Assembly: GCA_015178975.1 (NCBI GenBank)
Contig: WHVD01000003.1
Coordinates: forward strand, 558,001 to 622,000
Direction: 5' to 3'
Source: Hysterangium stoloniferum
Taxonomy: Eukaryota > Basidiomycota > Agaricomycetes > Hysterangiales > Hysterangiaceae
DNA length: 64,000 bases
Shown: in pieces, positions 1 through 14,128 of the stretch
How the letters are laid out: every line of letters starts with the position of its first letter
Numbering within the stretch: position 1 is the stretch's first letter
The notes under the pieces: model-generated
Told to the model about the DNA's origin: nothing
Databases searched by the model: none
What the model saw: the letters and a program-made list of their open reading frames with translations, nothing else
Made by a program: the position numbers and the translations under genes

Positions 1-2138
1 CTGGATAGAGAGACGGACCTCTTGTGCCATCCTATATATGTCAGATTTCGGTCTGTTGTACATCATCGCATTGGCAAACATAAGATACACCTCCCGTTGG
101 TAGTCATCCGAGTTGCTTATGCCCCCGTCTTTAATCCTAGTCTTGATTGTCTTCAAATCCATAGGTCTTTTAACAATCTCGTGATAGTCCGGAGCTTCAG
201 AGTCCTTGATCGGGTTGTGAAAAATATTCCCATTTCTATGTTGCGAGATTTGAGAATGTAACATTGTGATAACTGCCTGAAAACGTTTGGTAGAGACAAT
301 GTTAGGATGGTCTGTACTTGCTTTTGAACGTCGGCGATTAATAGGACCTGAGGTAATTAGCAAGAAGTGAGACAGACAATTGAGACTAAATTACCTATAT
401 CCTCGTCATCCGTTGGCACCGATTCATCTCTTGCTTTCTTTTTATCTCGGCCAGAGTCGGGGGTAGAGACATCGAGTTCGGCCGCCTTCCGTTTCGCTAG
501 AGGTGGTTACCACGAACAATGAGAAAAATTAAGTGAGTCCAGGAATTACAAACAAACATTTCGAAGGTGCCGGTTGTACTTCAGACACAGGAGTCCCAGT
601 ACCGGACTGTGAGTGGGCCGTCAAATATTTAGCATCGACATCTTCCTCCTCACCACCGCTTGGTCGAGTCTGAAACGTCTGCGTATTCAATGACGAATCA
701 TTTGGTGCAGTAAAGGTTGTTGGAGAAGCTGTAGCATCGGGGTAAATATCCGAGTTTACCTCCCTGACTGAGGGGGGCATGATGTCGACCGACTTCTGGC
801 GAGAAAGTTCTTCCAAAGCTTCGATGGCTTTGAGCTCTTCCAACGTTCTTTGCTGTCGGTTTATAACACTCAATCGTGGTTGCGCTAGAGTAGAAGGTTG
901 ATGACCAACTTCTAATACTAAACAGATGGGTGAAAAATAATCCAAGGTGTAGTTTACGTACCGGTATCCAAACGGATTTGAGCTAGTTGTTCTGTTGGTG
1001 CTGACATGTCTATTCTTTGCTGTGATGCGCCTGAAGCAATCTCAGGGTCTATTTGCTCCCTCTGGCCAGTGGATATAGATTCTGACACAGATTCATTGAG
1101 ATATTCTGATGATTGCTCGACCGTAGTTTGATCGATGTCAGTTTGGGGTGGAATGGACTCCTTCAATTCAGAAAGCAGTGGTAAAGGTGAGCAAGCTGAA
1201 TCTTCGTGGATAACAGAACGGGGGCTTCCTGGCGAAACGTTACCCATGGCGTAGTCATCATTTGTTTCGTCCTACAGAACATTTAATAGTAACCCCGCTA
1301 GATCGATAGCTTGATGTACCTCAGTGTTGATGCGAAACATGCCCTGGGATGCCCCAGCTGTAATAGTACTATCTTTAGAAATTTCAGCAGCAGTTGACCT
1401 GTCTTTTGCTTGTGATGGTGGAAGCTCTTGTGATTGGTCAGATTGTTGGATTTCTTGAGCCTCAGTTGTAATACTATCTGTACTTTGAGAAGAGATGCCA
1501 AGTTCCTTAGCAATTTCTTTATCCCATCGACCCTCTCGGATATCGTCTATCTGAGTGGCTAAAGTCCTGCGGGAAAGATTTAGTAAGATTATATAGGAAA
1601 GCTCAATACGACATACTTGAACCTTTCTTCTTCTTCGAGGATGAGAGATCTCAATTCGATCACCCGAGCCTGATAATGTCGCTGAGCTAGCTTCAGGTTA
1701 AGGACAGCTTGAACATTTATCAATAAAGCTGTTGGAAGGACTTGTGCATTGAAACATACCGTGTGGCACATGTGTCTCGTCCGAACTTGAATACCCATGA
1801 AATGAAGACAGGCTCACACCGGAGCGGAAGGATTCTTGCAGGCTTACCACTCATACCCTGCCTCTCCCATGAGATGTACGTATATCGCTTGACAAGCCTT
1901 AAAGAGTCCTTGAGTTATGACAACAATGTATCACGAGGAACAGATCAAGTACCTGGGGAGAAAAGAAGTTCTTTGGTCGACTAATAAGAGGGTGTTTACT
2001 AAGTATTTTAGAGATGTCCACCCAAGCATTCGACCCATACTCATAGACGGCCTGTGCGACTAAGAGACGTTCACGAGCTGAGAGGTGAGATACAATGTCT
2101 AATGCGACAAGATTTCTTGAGGAACGAGTCGAGGACAT
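1..2138 (-). CDS. Bromodomain protein, BRD8-like (C-terminal end outside the window)
   Basis: The start at 2138 opens a conserved N-terminal block (ARERLLVAQAVYEYGSNAW, then SKHPLISRP and FFSPQ) that I associate with fungal BRD8-type proteins. The first exon ends at a GTACTT donor and the next continues ACQAIYVHLMGEAGYE. The middle (about 500-1600) is acidic and Ser/Thr/Gln-rich, probably disordered. The complement of 1-240 encodes a bromodomain: NPI, APDYHEIVKRPMDLKTIK and the acetyl-lysine-binding Asn in ANAMMYNRP are all visible. The gene continues past base 1. In animals BRD8 is a subunit of the NuA4/TIP60 acetyltransferase complex; that this protein does the same is inferred from the architecture. 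Its start lies only 111 bp from the end of TRA1, on the same strand. Exon limits in the middle are not resolved. Confidence 0.8.
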
Positions 2139-2249
2139 GCAGGCCAGGCAGAGAGAAACCGTGGGAAATTCAATAGGTTACAAACAAAACGGGGTTACAT
2201 AATATAATGGCTACAAGATACAAAGAATACAGGTATCAACCTCATATGC

Positions 2250-5200
2250 TCAAAACCATGGATGATAAGATGTATTTTGGTTGGCCAGATTCAGGGGATT
2301 TGTTGCGGCCGCAATCTGATGCAAAGTCATGAGAATTTTCTTTGTCTTTAATGGGCACTTGAACTTACCAAACTAGTAATGGTTTGCACAATAGGTACGG
2401 GAGGGCCATTTCCCCCCTGCCAAAATCATTAAGAAATACACGTAAAAGAGGAAGCATCAACGGGTCACTTACCCTTTCCCGCTCCTTGTCTTGGGCCCTA
2501 CATGCCAGATGTTCGGCTCTGGATACGACGATGTCTATATTCGTGAACACATGCTGGCGGAAGAGGTTGTCCGCATGCTGTGACTTGTTAAAATATGTAT
2601 ACCATGTCATAACTTCGTCTCTAATAAACAAGCTCAATTGTTGTTGCATATCGAACTATCCATTGACATATCAGTGCAAGGTTTTCTTCGCTGCTGTAAC
2701 ACGCACCTCAGGTTCTGTTAAGGATCTAGCGATAGCCATAATCCCTGAGGTGAAAAGACCTTCCATGCCGATTGGATTCAAAAAATGTTGCATGTTTGGT
2801 GTGAGTCTGAATGGCGTGGCCTCGTTCCAATGCATCCTCGGCGAGTTGGCGTCAAACGCTGCACCACCCATGGTCAGTTAATGGAGTCGGGGAAGTAGAA
2901 ATGCAGTACCAGGCATCAATTCAGACATGTAAACCAATCCTGTAGAGCGAGATATGTGGAAGCGAGATGGTGTTCGACTCGTTAAACACATGATGTAGGT
3001 CATGAAAGTTGTAGAGGCAAACTGTAGTGCAAATTGTTTGCGCATTGTCCAAAGTTCATACGACGTTTTCATGGTTCTACTCATATACTGTAAGGAACAA
3101 AGAATTGGATTATAGTTAGTGATGAAGGGCGAGAGCAAATCCACCCTACATTTGAGATTATAGTCTCTGGTATCATTTTTGACATTATTTCTCCTTGAAG
3201 CTGGGCTCGTAAATTGATAACATGACTTTCGGGGAGCTGCATTGATGATAAGACTAAGACATCGTTTGAGACGAGAGCTGCAACTTACAGATGGAGTATA
3301 AACGCTTTCAAACTTCTCTGCAAAGGCAAGCTGTGGATCTTCACGGGCAATTCGCATCATATCACAGTGCTCGTCGTATATGTGTTGCATCGTCACATAC
3401 GAAGAATCGTTAGCGAGAAGTCGTAAAGAGGGATTTAACGGGACGGCCACAGGTAGATGAAAGCATAGATTCCGCTTACGGCTCTCCTTGCGACGATTTA
3501 GCACGCTGTTTATGTCCGTCAAGGAAAATTAAAAGAAAAGATAAAAGAACACCTTACCCGTTGAAAATCCTGAAAAGTTGCTGTATTCGCTCTTCACGGC
3601 GAACCCAGGTCTGTGTAGGCATCTGAACTGCAAATGAATGCTTTGAACCATCATGGCCTATAAGCGTAATTCGCTTAAACGTGAAGCCGTTTGCTCTACA
3701 AAATTCGACTTTTGGGGCGAACCGCGTTATTCGTATGAAAGAACTATTTACATCCTTGTGCTGGTGGTAGAAAAAGTTGGCGTTAGAAAGTTAGCAAGGT
3801 ATGGTAGATGCATTCCAAACCTCAAGATACTGGCCAGGAACTTCAACTTCATCAAACTTGCCATGTTGGAATTCGACTAGCCACTTGCTGACGGTATCCA
3901 ATGATTGAAAACGAGGGCGGTTATCCAATAATTTCTCATACTTGTCCCGCCATTGCATCATTCGTCGGATATATTCTTTCAGAGTTAACTTGTTCTTCTT
4001 GAAATCTTCTTCAAATTCTGCCTGAGGGAGATATCAATACCTCGAAGATTGGGCTGTTAAAAATTAGGATGACTTACTCTGGTGGCAGGTGATGTTACGG
4101 AGCGCAAGAATGTTTCCACAGCCTCGCTCGATTGACTTGAGACGTTCTGCTCAACGCCAGGATGAGTGAGCCCGTTGTGTAAAGTCTGGGCTGAGAGTTA
4201 ATAGGGAAATATGCTGTAGATAGCATAGTACGTACATTGAGACCGGCTGCGACCGCGTTACTCAGTATCCGATAGTTATCTTCATCGTTGCTTGGCTTAA
4301 AGCGTTGTTTGAGCTGATCTTGAATGGTTTCTAAGGTTAATGCAAGGAGTGGAAATGCAGTCTTGAGAATTGCGACAATTTCCTCGACGTACTCCCAAGG
4401 CTGGCGGGTCTCGCGATTCTGTGTATTGATCGCGGATGGAGATGGATTCGTGCCATTCTGAACGGGATGCACATTCTCCATGCGATTGCCATTGGTTGTT
4501 CCTGAAATACTATCTGCATTGTTGATAGGGTTTACAGTCTCTGACTGAGGATCACTCATAACAACATCACCATCATTTTGGCTCTCATTCCTCATCATGT
4601 GTACACCCGAAGGGGTTGCAGCACGCTGGGCCCTGCTGCCAGAACGCATACCGGCAAAATCGTCCTTAGTTGTCCGCAGATGCCAAAATAATGACTGAAA
4701 CCTAATTTAGTAAAAGCCTTTGGACATGGTGATGAGTACTAACCTGAGGAAACATCTTGCCCAGACTCAGTAAAATATACCGGGCGTTTTTCGCCTCACG
4801 ATGTCCAAGCGAGAGCAACAGTTGAGGAATGAGGGTGATCCAATACCAATATGCGGCTTCTCCCTTGTAATTTTCAAATGCACCTGAAACGATCGGGTTG
4901 GTAGGATCATCCAAGCTCAGTAGCCACAAAACACGAATGAGAAGTGGTCGACTTTTTGCATTTTTATAAAGCCCTGCCGCTTGTAAGTAGCAGCTTACCG
5001 CATTCCCAGCATGAGACAATTCACTAGGATGCTCTTTGAACATTTCATCACTATATCTACCCCATTCAGCCCATGCCTTAGGCATATTGAGCTCCATGCC
5101 AACGGCCTGACTGAATGCGTGGTTTGCTTCGTTGTTATGCCCTAGCTTTGCAAAAAACATTCCCTTTAATGTGTAAAATTCTGCCTTCTGGCTACTCGAA

Positions 5201-8200
5201 AAATATATGAGATTTGTGTTGTTGATGACGTCTAGGCCAGCCTGCAGCTCATTGGGATTTTGATAATGACAACGGGCCTGCTCGCGAAGTTTCAGGAACG
5301 CTTCAGCGATTTCAATATTGGGCAGCGTATAAATCCTATTCAAAGACTGATGACAAACGTCAAGAAGGTGATGCTTCCTTGCCACATGTGCGAAACGATT
5401 GACCAGCCATGCGGTTTCGTGGTATCCCCGGAATCCGAAAGTATTGGGATTATTTGGCATATTGGCAGCCCCTTGAGGTGCCTGTATAAGGGGAAGATAA
5501 TGGCGATTAATGGCATAGAAAACATGTTGTCGCCAAGCAACCAAATCACTCCAAATACTGATATCGTCCGCAAGGTTTGGAAGACGCTCGCGCCAAGCTT
5601 GCAGAACAAGCTTCAAGTCGGAAGACTTCTTTTCTAAATTCTGGGCAGTTGTTTGTGCCAATGAGCCAAAAATTTGAGCAGCCTCCTGCAGCTCGACAAT
5701 TTGCTGGAATTGCTGTAGTAGAGGCACATGACCTTTTGATAAAGCGCTGGGTAGGGCTACCCATTTGCGAAGAGATAACTGGATTGCTTCTTCAAGATGC
5801 CTGGTGAACTCCCCATTTTTTTCAAGCGGCCATGTGGCTTTGTTGAGAGCCGAATAAGCCTGAAAGACACGACGGCGAGGTGTGGCAATTTCTTCCAGGC
5901 CATTGAGATCAGCGTCTAGCGTTTCCTGATCTGCAGTCCAATTTGGATCCCTCCAACGACACTCTAGTAAAAGATCCTGGTTGCCTTCATTCTTGGAAAG
6001 CTCTTCAAGAATTTCCCATTGCTGCAGTTTTTCGGCAGCTAATATCCAATGGTCCTCCCACAGACAATATTCAGCTTCGGAGAATGGGATGACGCCTGTT
6101 CTCGATTTGACTTGTGCTGCCTCATACATGGCTTGTGCCTGAGGCCACATACCATTCTGTTCCAGAGACACTGCCGCATTTGTCTCTGGATACAGGCAGC
6201 GGCGCCTCCATAACCCATAAAACATGTCTTCTTCTGCCAGTTCCGCGTAAAGTTCCGCCAAAGAATCATAAGTTGTATCTTGGATACTCTCCTGCTCCCG
6301 GAGATGATCCAGCGAATCTTGAAGAATCTCTAGACAAATATGCCATGCCCCAAAAGTTTTGCCAAGATATTTCAAGAGGTAAGGCGGAAGGCTCATCGGG
6401 GGTGAGCATGCTTTCACACCTGCGAGAAGTGTCTGAACAACATTAGGTCGAAGGTCTACCTGACGGCTAAGATGGTCTTTGCTCAACAAAATTATCATCG
6501 TGTTCGTGAGGTCGACCTGTTCTTTTCTCGACAAGCTGGTCCAAATAGCGCTGAATACGGAAACCCACATCAAGTGCACTACATTCGGATCCAAGAATAG
6601 AAGGCGGCGGGTGGGTTGAATGAGGTCACGGACATGTTTACCCGAAGTCGACACAGACAATTTGGACATTCGAGATTGAAAAACAGTTATGTCCAAATTC
6701 AATGGCTCATCACCATCGATCGCACCTAGTAGAAGGTCTAAAGCAAGATGCAGCCAATAATGATCTGCCAAAGCCTCCCAATTTTGAACCCCAAGCACAT
6801 ATGATAGACGGCTGGACAAAGTACGGGGTATACTGCTGTCCAAAAGATCTATACAACGACTACGAATCGCAGGATCTTTAGCACGACACGCCAATAAAAA
6901 CGATGGTTCCAGCCGCATAGTCAAGTCTGTTCGTCGCAATGATTCTTCTTTGTAGATGTCGTAGATCAGTTGCAAGTAATCTCCAAACAGTTGACCACGC
7001 TGTTCGAACGCCTTCATCGTACTCAGTAGCGACGCTTTCTCTTTCAGTGTAGGATAAGCTTCTCTGCGATGTAATACCCATTCTCGAGTTATGGTCAAGA
7101 GAAGCGCACACAAACTATCATTCTGCGACTTGTCCGCGATCTGTACAAGGCAATGGAGGAAATGGCGTCGCTGATCGGCAAGGTGTGCTACAGAAATCCG
7201 GCAAATCTCCAAAATGGAAGATATTTGTTGGACAGGTTCTTCTGGATTAGATGCTTGTTGAGTGATATGGTCTTTTGTCGCCTTCATTAAAAGCTTCATG
7301 AGGCCCGTGGAAAATGCTTCAATACGAGAGGGAGAGAACTGGACGATAGACAATAGCATCATCAATGGCCCCTTCAAGTTGGTTGATGTCCGAAGGCTCT
7401 CACTGATAGAAGTTGTTACCCAAGTATGAAACTCGGAAGCTTCTGTTTGAGTTTCGTCGTCGTTCTCAGGAACAGGAAAAACTTCAAGCAGCTTTTTAAA
7501 CGTAGGGTGCAAACTTTCATGGAGAATGGACTCATCACTCGACATGCCTTTTTGAATTAAACGCTGAAGGAGCATGCCGTGCATAGTGTACCATTCTAGG
7601 GGTCTGCCTGTGGTAACCACTGCGAAGACCTTGGCTGAATTCGAAATATGAGTGAGGCTTTGCTCAGTTATTTCAGTCTGGAAAGTAAACGGTAAAGGAT
7701 CGTCTCATTTGATAGGCCAAAAATACTCACTTGTTCTAACGCGCGAGTGAAAAAGTTCAGCTTCACCGTGACTTCATGCCAACCATTTGGTCCTATAAGA
7801 GTTTGCAATTGCCCTAGCGCCCGCATAATGACGCCTGCTTTCTGGGCAGGTTCAGTGCTTGTTACCACTAATCGAACGAGATAGCTGACAATAGTTTCAC
7901 GATGATTCAATGGAAGGGCCCAGGGAACGCTCTGGGTACGTTCGGTCTGTGGAGAATCTCCCTGACGGGATGGTGTCTCAGAAGATGTTTCCTGTTTAGC
8001 TTGCTGTTCCCACGTCATGATAAGATCGAGCAAGTCCAGAGAAAGACTTCGGGTTTCGAACGTTGCATTAGGCTGCAACCCCAGCTTCGACAAACAGCTG
8101 ACCATATGTGGTACAAACAACTCCCTGCAAGGGTAGAACAATGTTGGATGGCGAACCACGAGCTGATATATGACAATTAATTGAGAGAGTCCATGACCTT

Positions 8201-11200
8201 CTTCTACAAGCATTCGGCGAGTCAGTTTAGCCCATGTAGGATACCCGGGTTCGGGAGGAAGACGTTTCGGAAGGGCAGAGGCGAGTATATCCAGAGCTTG
8301 ACGTATAAGCGTTCGTCCTTCGGAATGCGGTGGCCTTAATAGCCCTGTCCATGTTCGCAGAATAAATTTAGCTGGAGTGTCAAATGCCTCGAAGAACCGT
8401 GCAGCTAGAATATATGCTGTTTGCTTAACAACAGTATCTTCATCAGTGATATGGTTCCATGCACACTTGATGAGATCTTTTCTGGATTCTTGACGGATCA
8501 AGGATGAGCAGTGATGCACAACCAGACTCGAGAGATGAAGTAGCTCGATAGTAAGTGCATCATCCGAGGTAGGCAAAACAACATGGTTACTCATTGGTCG
8601 CCAAATACGGGCATATATATGGTTGATGATGTCAGGATCCATAATGTGGCCTGTCTCGCTCTCCCGAGAGAAGGTGACAGAAAGTAGAGGATTAATGATA
8701 TACCGAATGAAAACTGTCTTGTGCGCCCAAGAAGGCAATGGATTTCCGAACCATGTTAGGAATCGTAGAATAATGTTACGTCGGAATGACGTGGAATGAC
8801 TCATAGCAACATGCTTATACAGGAAGCTCGTTAGGCCGCACAGATCAATGACAGAGGGATGAGTGTATATGGCGACAACATCAAAAAGCAGATCAATACG
8901 AGGTGATTGTTGCAGAGCATGTATAATCATCGAGCGGATAAGTGTAATTTGACGAGAGTGAATGGCCGGTGGGTCGGGAGATGTACCGGCACTGAATTGC
9001 AACTCGGTGTGCCAAAGATCGAGTAAAGCATCTATAACGTACTCGTGCTCAAACAACCAAAGGTCGGATAATTCGGCCAAGTCATTACAAAGGAGTAAGC
9101 CTGGGAAAATAAGGGACCTATCGGTACCTTGCAAACATGTGTGGAGAATCCTAGGTGTCTGCGCTGCAAGCTCGCGCTCCAATAAAGGGGCATGTCTAGA
9201 TAAAAGGACATTCCGCAGTGTGCGAACGTGTCGGGGTTCTGCTACATGTCGCATAAAAAACACCACAGATTCGCTAGGGTAACGATTGAGAAACTTTGCT
9301 AGCGGTTCAGTAAGAGGACTTGGGGCCGATGATTCTAAACAAGCTTCGGCGTCCACAACAACATTCACCAGGTCTTTCAAAAAAATATTCGCGGTTGGAG
9401 GTAGAAGGTGGAAAATATGAACCAACCCAACCAACTTCGTGATTTCTTCATTATCGGCCAATGTTCTGAAAGCGGTGCCACGCAACATCACGGGATCAGC
9501 GATGACACGGAAATGGTCCAAGAGTTTACTTCCTATTTCTACTTTGAAATAGTTTGTGAGGAGCTCTAATAGACGTGCGAGACCCTCTAATCCGGACACA
9601 GTAATGCGTTTCGGATCTGCCAGATTCAGCAAGATAGGTCGCAATCCTGTCTGGAGCAATTCTTTGGGCAAACGCGTTTGATGTGTCAATATCAACCGAA
9701 GGCCATCATGAGCAACATTTTTGACTTCTGCCGATGGTGAATATAAAGCCTTAAAATAAACACCTGTGACTCTGAGAAAAAGTACAAGTGGCTTAGAAGT
9801 CGTATTGTTTAACATAATACGACGTACCTTTGTCTAGTAAGGTGTTGCTTCGCGAAAAAGTCTGTCAAAGGTAAAGATGCTGTTAATAGCTTAATGCAAA
9901 CTACTCGCAACCTGATGACCTCCAACGCATTTCGGCGCTGAGTGTTCCTTCCAATCAGAGCTACATCATCTGCATCGGCGAGTGCTAAAGCTTCATGCAG
10001 AAGGCGGAGAAGCTCTTCATTTACGTCGAGAAGGGGAGGTTGGACATTCAAACAGTACCTGATGGCGTCGATGTTGCCGATCTGAGTAGCCAATGGCAAT
10101 GCTCGTAAAGGCTTTGTGAATATGGGAGACAAAAGACGGTCACGATGTAGCAGCATTAGTTCCGAAATATTCCGTTCACTCAATTCCCCCAATAGTTCCA
10201 AAGTTGATTGAGCTGCTTGACGGACTGTAGCGTTCGTGCTAGACAACTCTACAATTATGACCTTAACAAGATAAGAAATCTCTTCTTGTTGATCCACACT
10301 GTCCTCGTCCATTAGAGTGCCATCTCCTCGACAGATACGTATGATGTGCGTGATGGCGCCGAGAACGTCGTTGATGTTAGCCGGAGGATCGTTTGGCATA
10401 TCTTTCAAGACAAAAAAGAGCGCACGTATAAAATCAGGTTCCCGCTTGCGAATCCAGGTAACTCCCAGGTCAACAGCTGAAGTCATGACGATAATACCGG
10501 AGCAACCCGCCACTTTCTTCGTCCATGTTTCTTCAAAACACATCACTACAAAGCGGTGAGCAAGTTGATCTAAGACAGGGGAGGGATCTCGTCGTCTCGT
10601 AGAAAAGGGTACATTGCTTCTCGCGGTGTCAAGCAGGTCATTTATAATCTTCACTACGACCTCCTGTGCAATCCGAGCCTCGTCTCCCTCGGATATCGCC
10701 ATGGTTAATGGAATAGTATCCAGGTAATGCGTTACAAGTCTATGCAGCATGCGACGATTGCCAGCATCGGCTGGATTCGTCACTGAACCTGTAATCTCCA
10801 TGCTTAGGATATGTCGAGAGAGATCTCGGACATACTCTTCTGCAGAAACTCGGAACTCGTTAACATGTACCGCGTCAAAAAGACCCTGTACAACCGACTG
10901 GAAAACCTCCACTCTTTCAGGCCCATGCAACCCCTGGAATGCATCTCAGATATGATAGAAACTAAATTTGAAAATACCCACATCGCGCAGGAGAACAATC
11001 ATGCAATGTTTCAGCACTTCAAATGATTCACGGCGATATTCTTGATCATCTTGACGTAGTGTACGTGCCGCAAGCTCGGCAATCGGGCCAAGGTTGATCT
11101 TCTCCTCCTGCCCAGCTACAAACTTCACTGGTAGCGTTGCAGGATCTGTAAATTCTTGATACTCAAGCTGGGGATGCTGGTCGAGTAGACGCCGGTTTCT

Positions 11201-13988
11201 TCCCCCAAGCTTTCCTAAAATGCGAACGGTTGTATGAGCATGCTGATGGTTTGCTGGTTGTGGCTTAAGATGACTATGGAGAGCTCCCATAAGGTCTCGT
11301 AATACCGGACTTAGCGTTGGATCTAAAAACTCTTGTGTGAGGTTATCGATGCATAACTCCAAAGTGCGCAATCCCTGCGAAATAAGCTCAGAGTTGCCTT
11401 TCAACGCAAACACCAAGGGATGCATAAGGTGATGCAAAAAGGGTAGAAGATGCGTCAGTCGCACGGGTACTGTGAGACAAAGTTCAACCAGAAGGTCTCG
11501 CGTACTCGGACCCGCGGCAAGCAACAGCCTGTTAAGACTTTCTAGCATCTCCGGAAGGAGTGGAAGTACTTCTTTGTATAGTAACTCGAAACGCCCACCA
11601 GCCCCTCCAATAGAACGAAATAGACCACGGAGTAACAGAAAGTAATTCGTTGGTTCAGGAGATTTTGCAGCAAGAGGAAATGAGTCCATGACCAAACGTC
11701 CAAGATAAGGCACCAATATGCCTTCGTTGTGTTCAGGAAACATTGTGACGGCTTGAAATGCCATCTTAAAGAATCGGATGGTTTGTACAGCTACCAGCTT
11801 CGAATCTTGATGTCCTAGAGTATCAAACCTTGCGACAAGGAAACGGAGAATTATAGCGGTCAGAGGACCGCAGGTTGGTTGATGTGAAAGGAGCACCTGG
11901 GGCAGATGGAATAAGGTGTTTCGCTTGAGAGCACTTTCAAAGAAAAACTCGATCTTTGTTGCCCATAGTTCCTGGAAAACGTGAGGGTGCATCTCATGAA
12001 AGATGTGTGAAAACCATTCCATAGCTTCTCGTTCGTCCCGGAAGTTTGTGGGAAGCTCATAGAGGGACATGCAGTTAATAGTCCCTTCAAACATACGCCC
12101 GAGAAGTTCTCCGTCAAGCATCTGTTGTCCCTGGTTCTTAAGACTAGCAAGAACCGTCCGGAACCCGTGCAATAACGTCCGAAACAAGTACCGAGATTCT
12201 AACATTCGTAAGACATGATTGTTATTTAAAACCTCCTTTGAACTCACCCTTGTGCACCTCATCAAGAGTCTCGTTCACAAATGCAGCTGCTGCAACTGGT
12301 TTAGCCTTCTCAATGTGGATTATATCTGCTTGATCAACGTCGCCAGACTTTGCCCGCTGCGTCGAGGCGATGACTTCCAAATGCATAGCGTAGAGTGCGT
12401 CTAGTTTATCGATGCAAGTAATCAACAAGCCTTGAAGAACACGAGTAGAACCCTCGCGGGTGTCCTTCTGAAGAACACATTCAACCAGATTCATCAACAG
12501 CTTGGCGCACATTGTTTGGATGGCGCCGTTGAGTGACATATTGTGAAGGTTGCACGAGTATATATGTATAACGCGGCCCAACTGGAGGGGATTCAACTCG
12601 AGTCGGACATGATGGACCAAATCCGCCAACATGCTGAAAGCCAGCGGTCTACAAATGGCCGCGTCAGCGAATATGGCATGTTATAGTATGCACAAACCTC
12701 AAAGCTTCTTGACTGGAGATACCAGTTCCAATCAGCACTTTTTCATTCAACAATGTATCGATTTGAGGTACGAATGCCGATCTAAAGTCGGTCGAGAGTA
12801 CATGTCGCGTGGCAATCAATAACTCCTATTGAAGATTGTTAGTTGTACTAGCACCCTTTTGTGTCTAAAGGTGAGCCTTTACTTTACGTGTAGCTGACGC
12901 TTCCGGTGGGCAATCTTGTAGCATTCGTACGATAGCGCGAGGGATCTGCTCCTGATATGCTCGTAACGAATCGTTTGCCCCTCGGAGGACATAAGCTAGA
13001 AACGACATGGTCTAGAAACAATCCAGGACATCGATGCATCTCAAGGATAGCGAGATAATTAGCATTGAAACCGTACCTTGACCTGCGATGTGACAAATTC
13101 CGCAAAATGAGTTTTGTTTGGCATATCAGGCGCTACACCCAACCAAAGTTCACCCTTAGCCACAGCTTCTTCATGAACGCGCTTTTGAGGCTTTGCTTCC
13201 AATACAAGAAACTGTATATTCACAACAGAAGTTAGTTGTTCATGTTTCATATTAGAGATAAAGATACAAACGTCGATGACCAAAGGTAACATGGTCCTAA
13301 CAGTAGGATTGACGACGTTGCGATGGCTTTGAAAAAGAAGAACAGTAGCAATGGGACATTCTGTGAGAACTTTGAAGCTGCGCATGCTTGGGAACAGCAT
13401 CTGTGGGTCTATAGTGGGTGCTTCGGGGTCGAAGTACTGGCTGACGAGCTCCCTGGTGTTACGGTACAAGTCTTGTACGAACTCAATAAATTGAGTTACA
13501 TGCTCCTCGGGGGAGGTCCGATAACTCCGATTAAGATCAATTATGATTTTAATGCATATAACTCCGTTCTCTTCGTTGTCGTGGCGAAGGAGGTACAGCA
13601 TAAGGGCCATTATATTCGGGGCATGGGGCTTGAGTTGCTCGTTGAGTGGTAAACGGTGGATGGTGTCCAGAAGAGCATGACGAAATAGATGTTCTTGTGA
13701 GTCCTTCCTCTGGGCAGATTCCCCGTTACGGAGGATTGAAACAATAGTCGGGAGGACCAAGGCGAGAAATTTCGAGGTTTCTCCTTCTCTGAAAACCTCT
13801 ATTGCGTCTCTCATCTCGCCAGCAGCCTGAGCTTTAGTTTTCATGTCTGTTCGGAAATAAATAAAGTAAATAAATATGAACGAAATATCGACGCTGTACG
13901 AACCACTTGCAGGATCCTTTAGCCTTTGGGCAAAGACCTCCATATCAATACTACTGCTCCCAGGCGCACTGGGTGTGCCCGATGCCAT
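2250..13988 (-). CDS. tra1: Tra1/TRRAP, PIKK-family pseudokinase scaffold of SAGA and NuA4
   Basis: A protein of roughly 3600 residues runs across long exons (13988-13059, 12632-10946, 10930-9809, 9815-7668, 7620-4702, 4649-4095) and several short ones. N-terminal and central parts are HEAT-repeat helices; the FAT domain lies around 7600-4100. The PI3K-like region (about 3650-2380) includes PRMHWNEATPFRLTPNMQHF and QQQLSLFIRDEV. Splicing GTAAGT at about 2472 and again near 2363 gives NGPPVPIVQTITSL followed by IAAATNPLNLANQNTSYHPWF and TGA at 2250-2252, a complete FATC terminus. The kinase catalytic loop and DFG motif are absent, as is known for Tra1. Tra1 recruits SAGA and NuA4 to transcription activators. 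Start chosen at 13988 (MASGTPSAPG); a second Met (MEVFAQRL) lies 15-20 codons on. Confidence 0.95.
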
Positions 13989-14128
13989 CCTAAGCTCGAC
14001 TGCCTTCTTGGAAGGAAATGAGAGAAAAGGTGAGTGGCGGATGACTGAAACAACAATTGATATACAAAACACGTGTTATGTAAGCTGGCTTATGTCAACC
14101 ATCTACAGCTGACTCCTGGTGACAAAAA
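13989..14128. promoter_or_regulatory. Shared divergent promoter of TRA1 and TAF9
   Basis: The start codons of TRA1 (minus) and TAF9 (plus) are 140 bp apart, so both promoters must lie here or overlap the genes. The most visible element is the 10 bp palindrome AACACGTGTT at 14068-14077, which contains the E-box CACGTG. No convincing TATA box is seen; tatacaaaa at 14061 is a weak candidate. Confidence 0.6.

Noticed and set aside
2384..2881. 165-codon plus-strand frame
   Set aside because: It is antisense to the C-terminal exons of TRA1, which read as conserved protein on the other strand.
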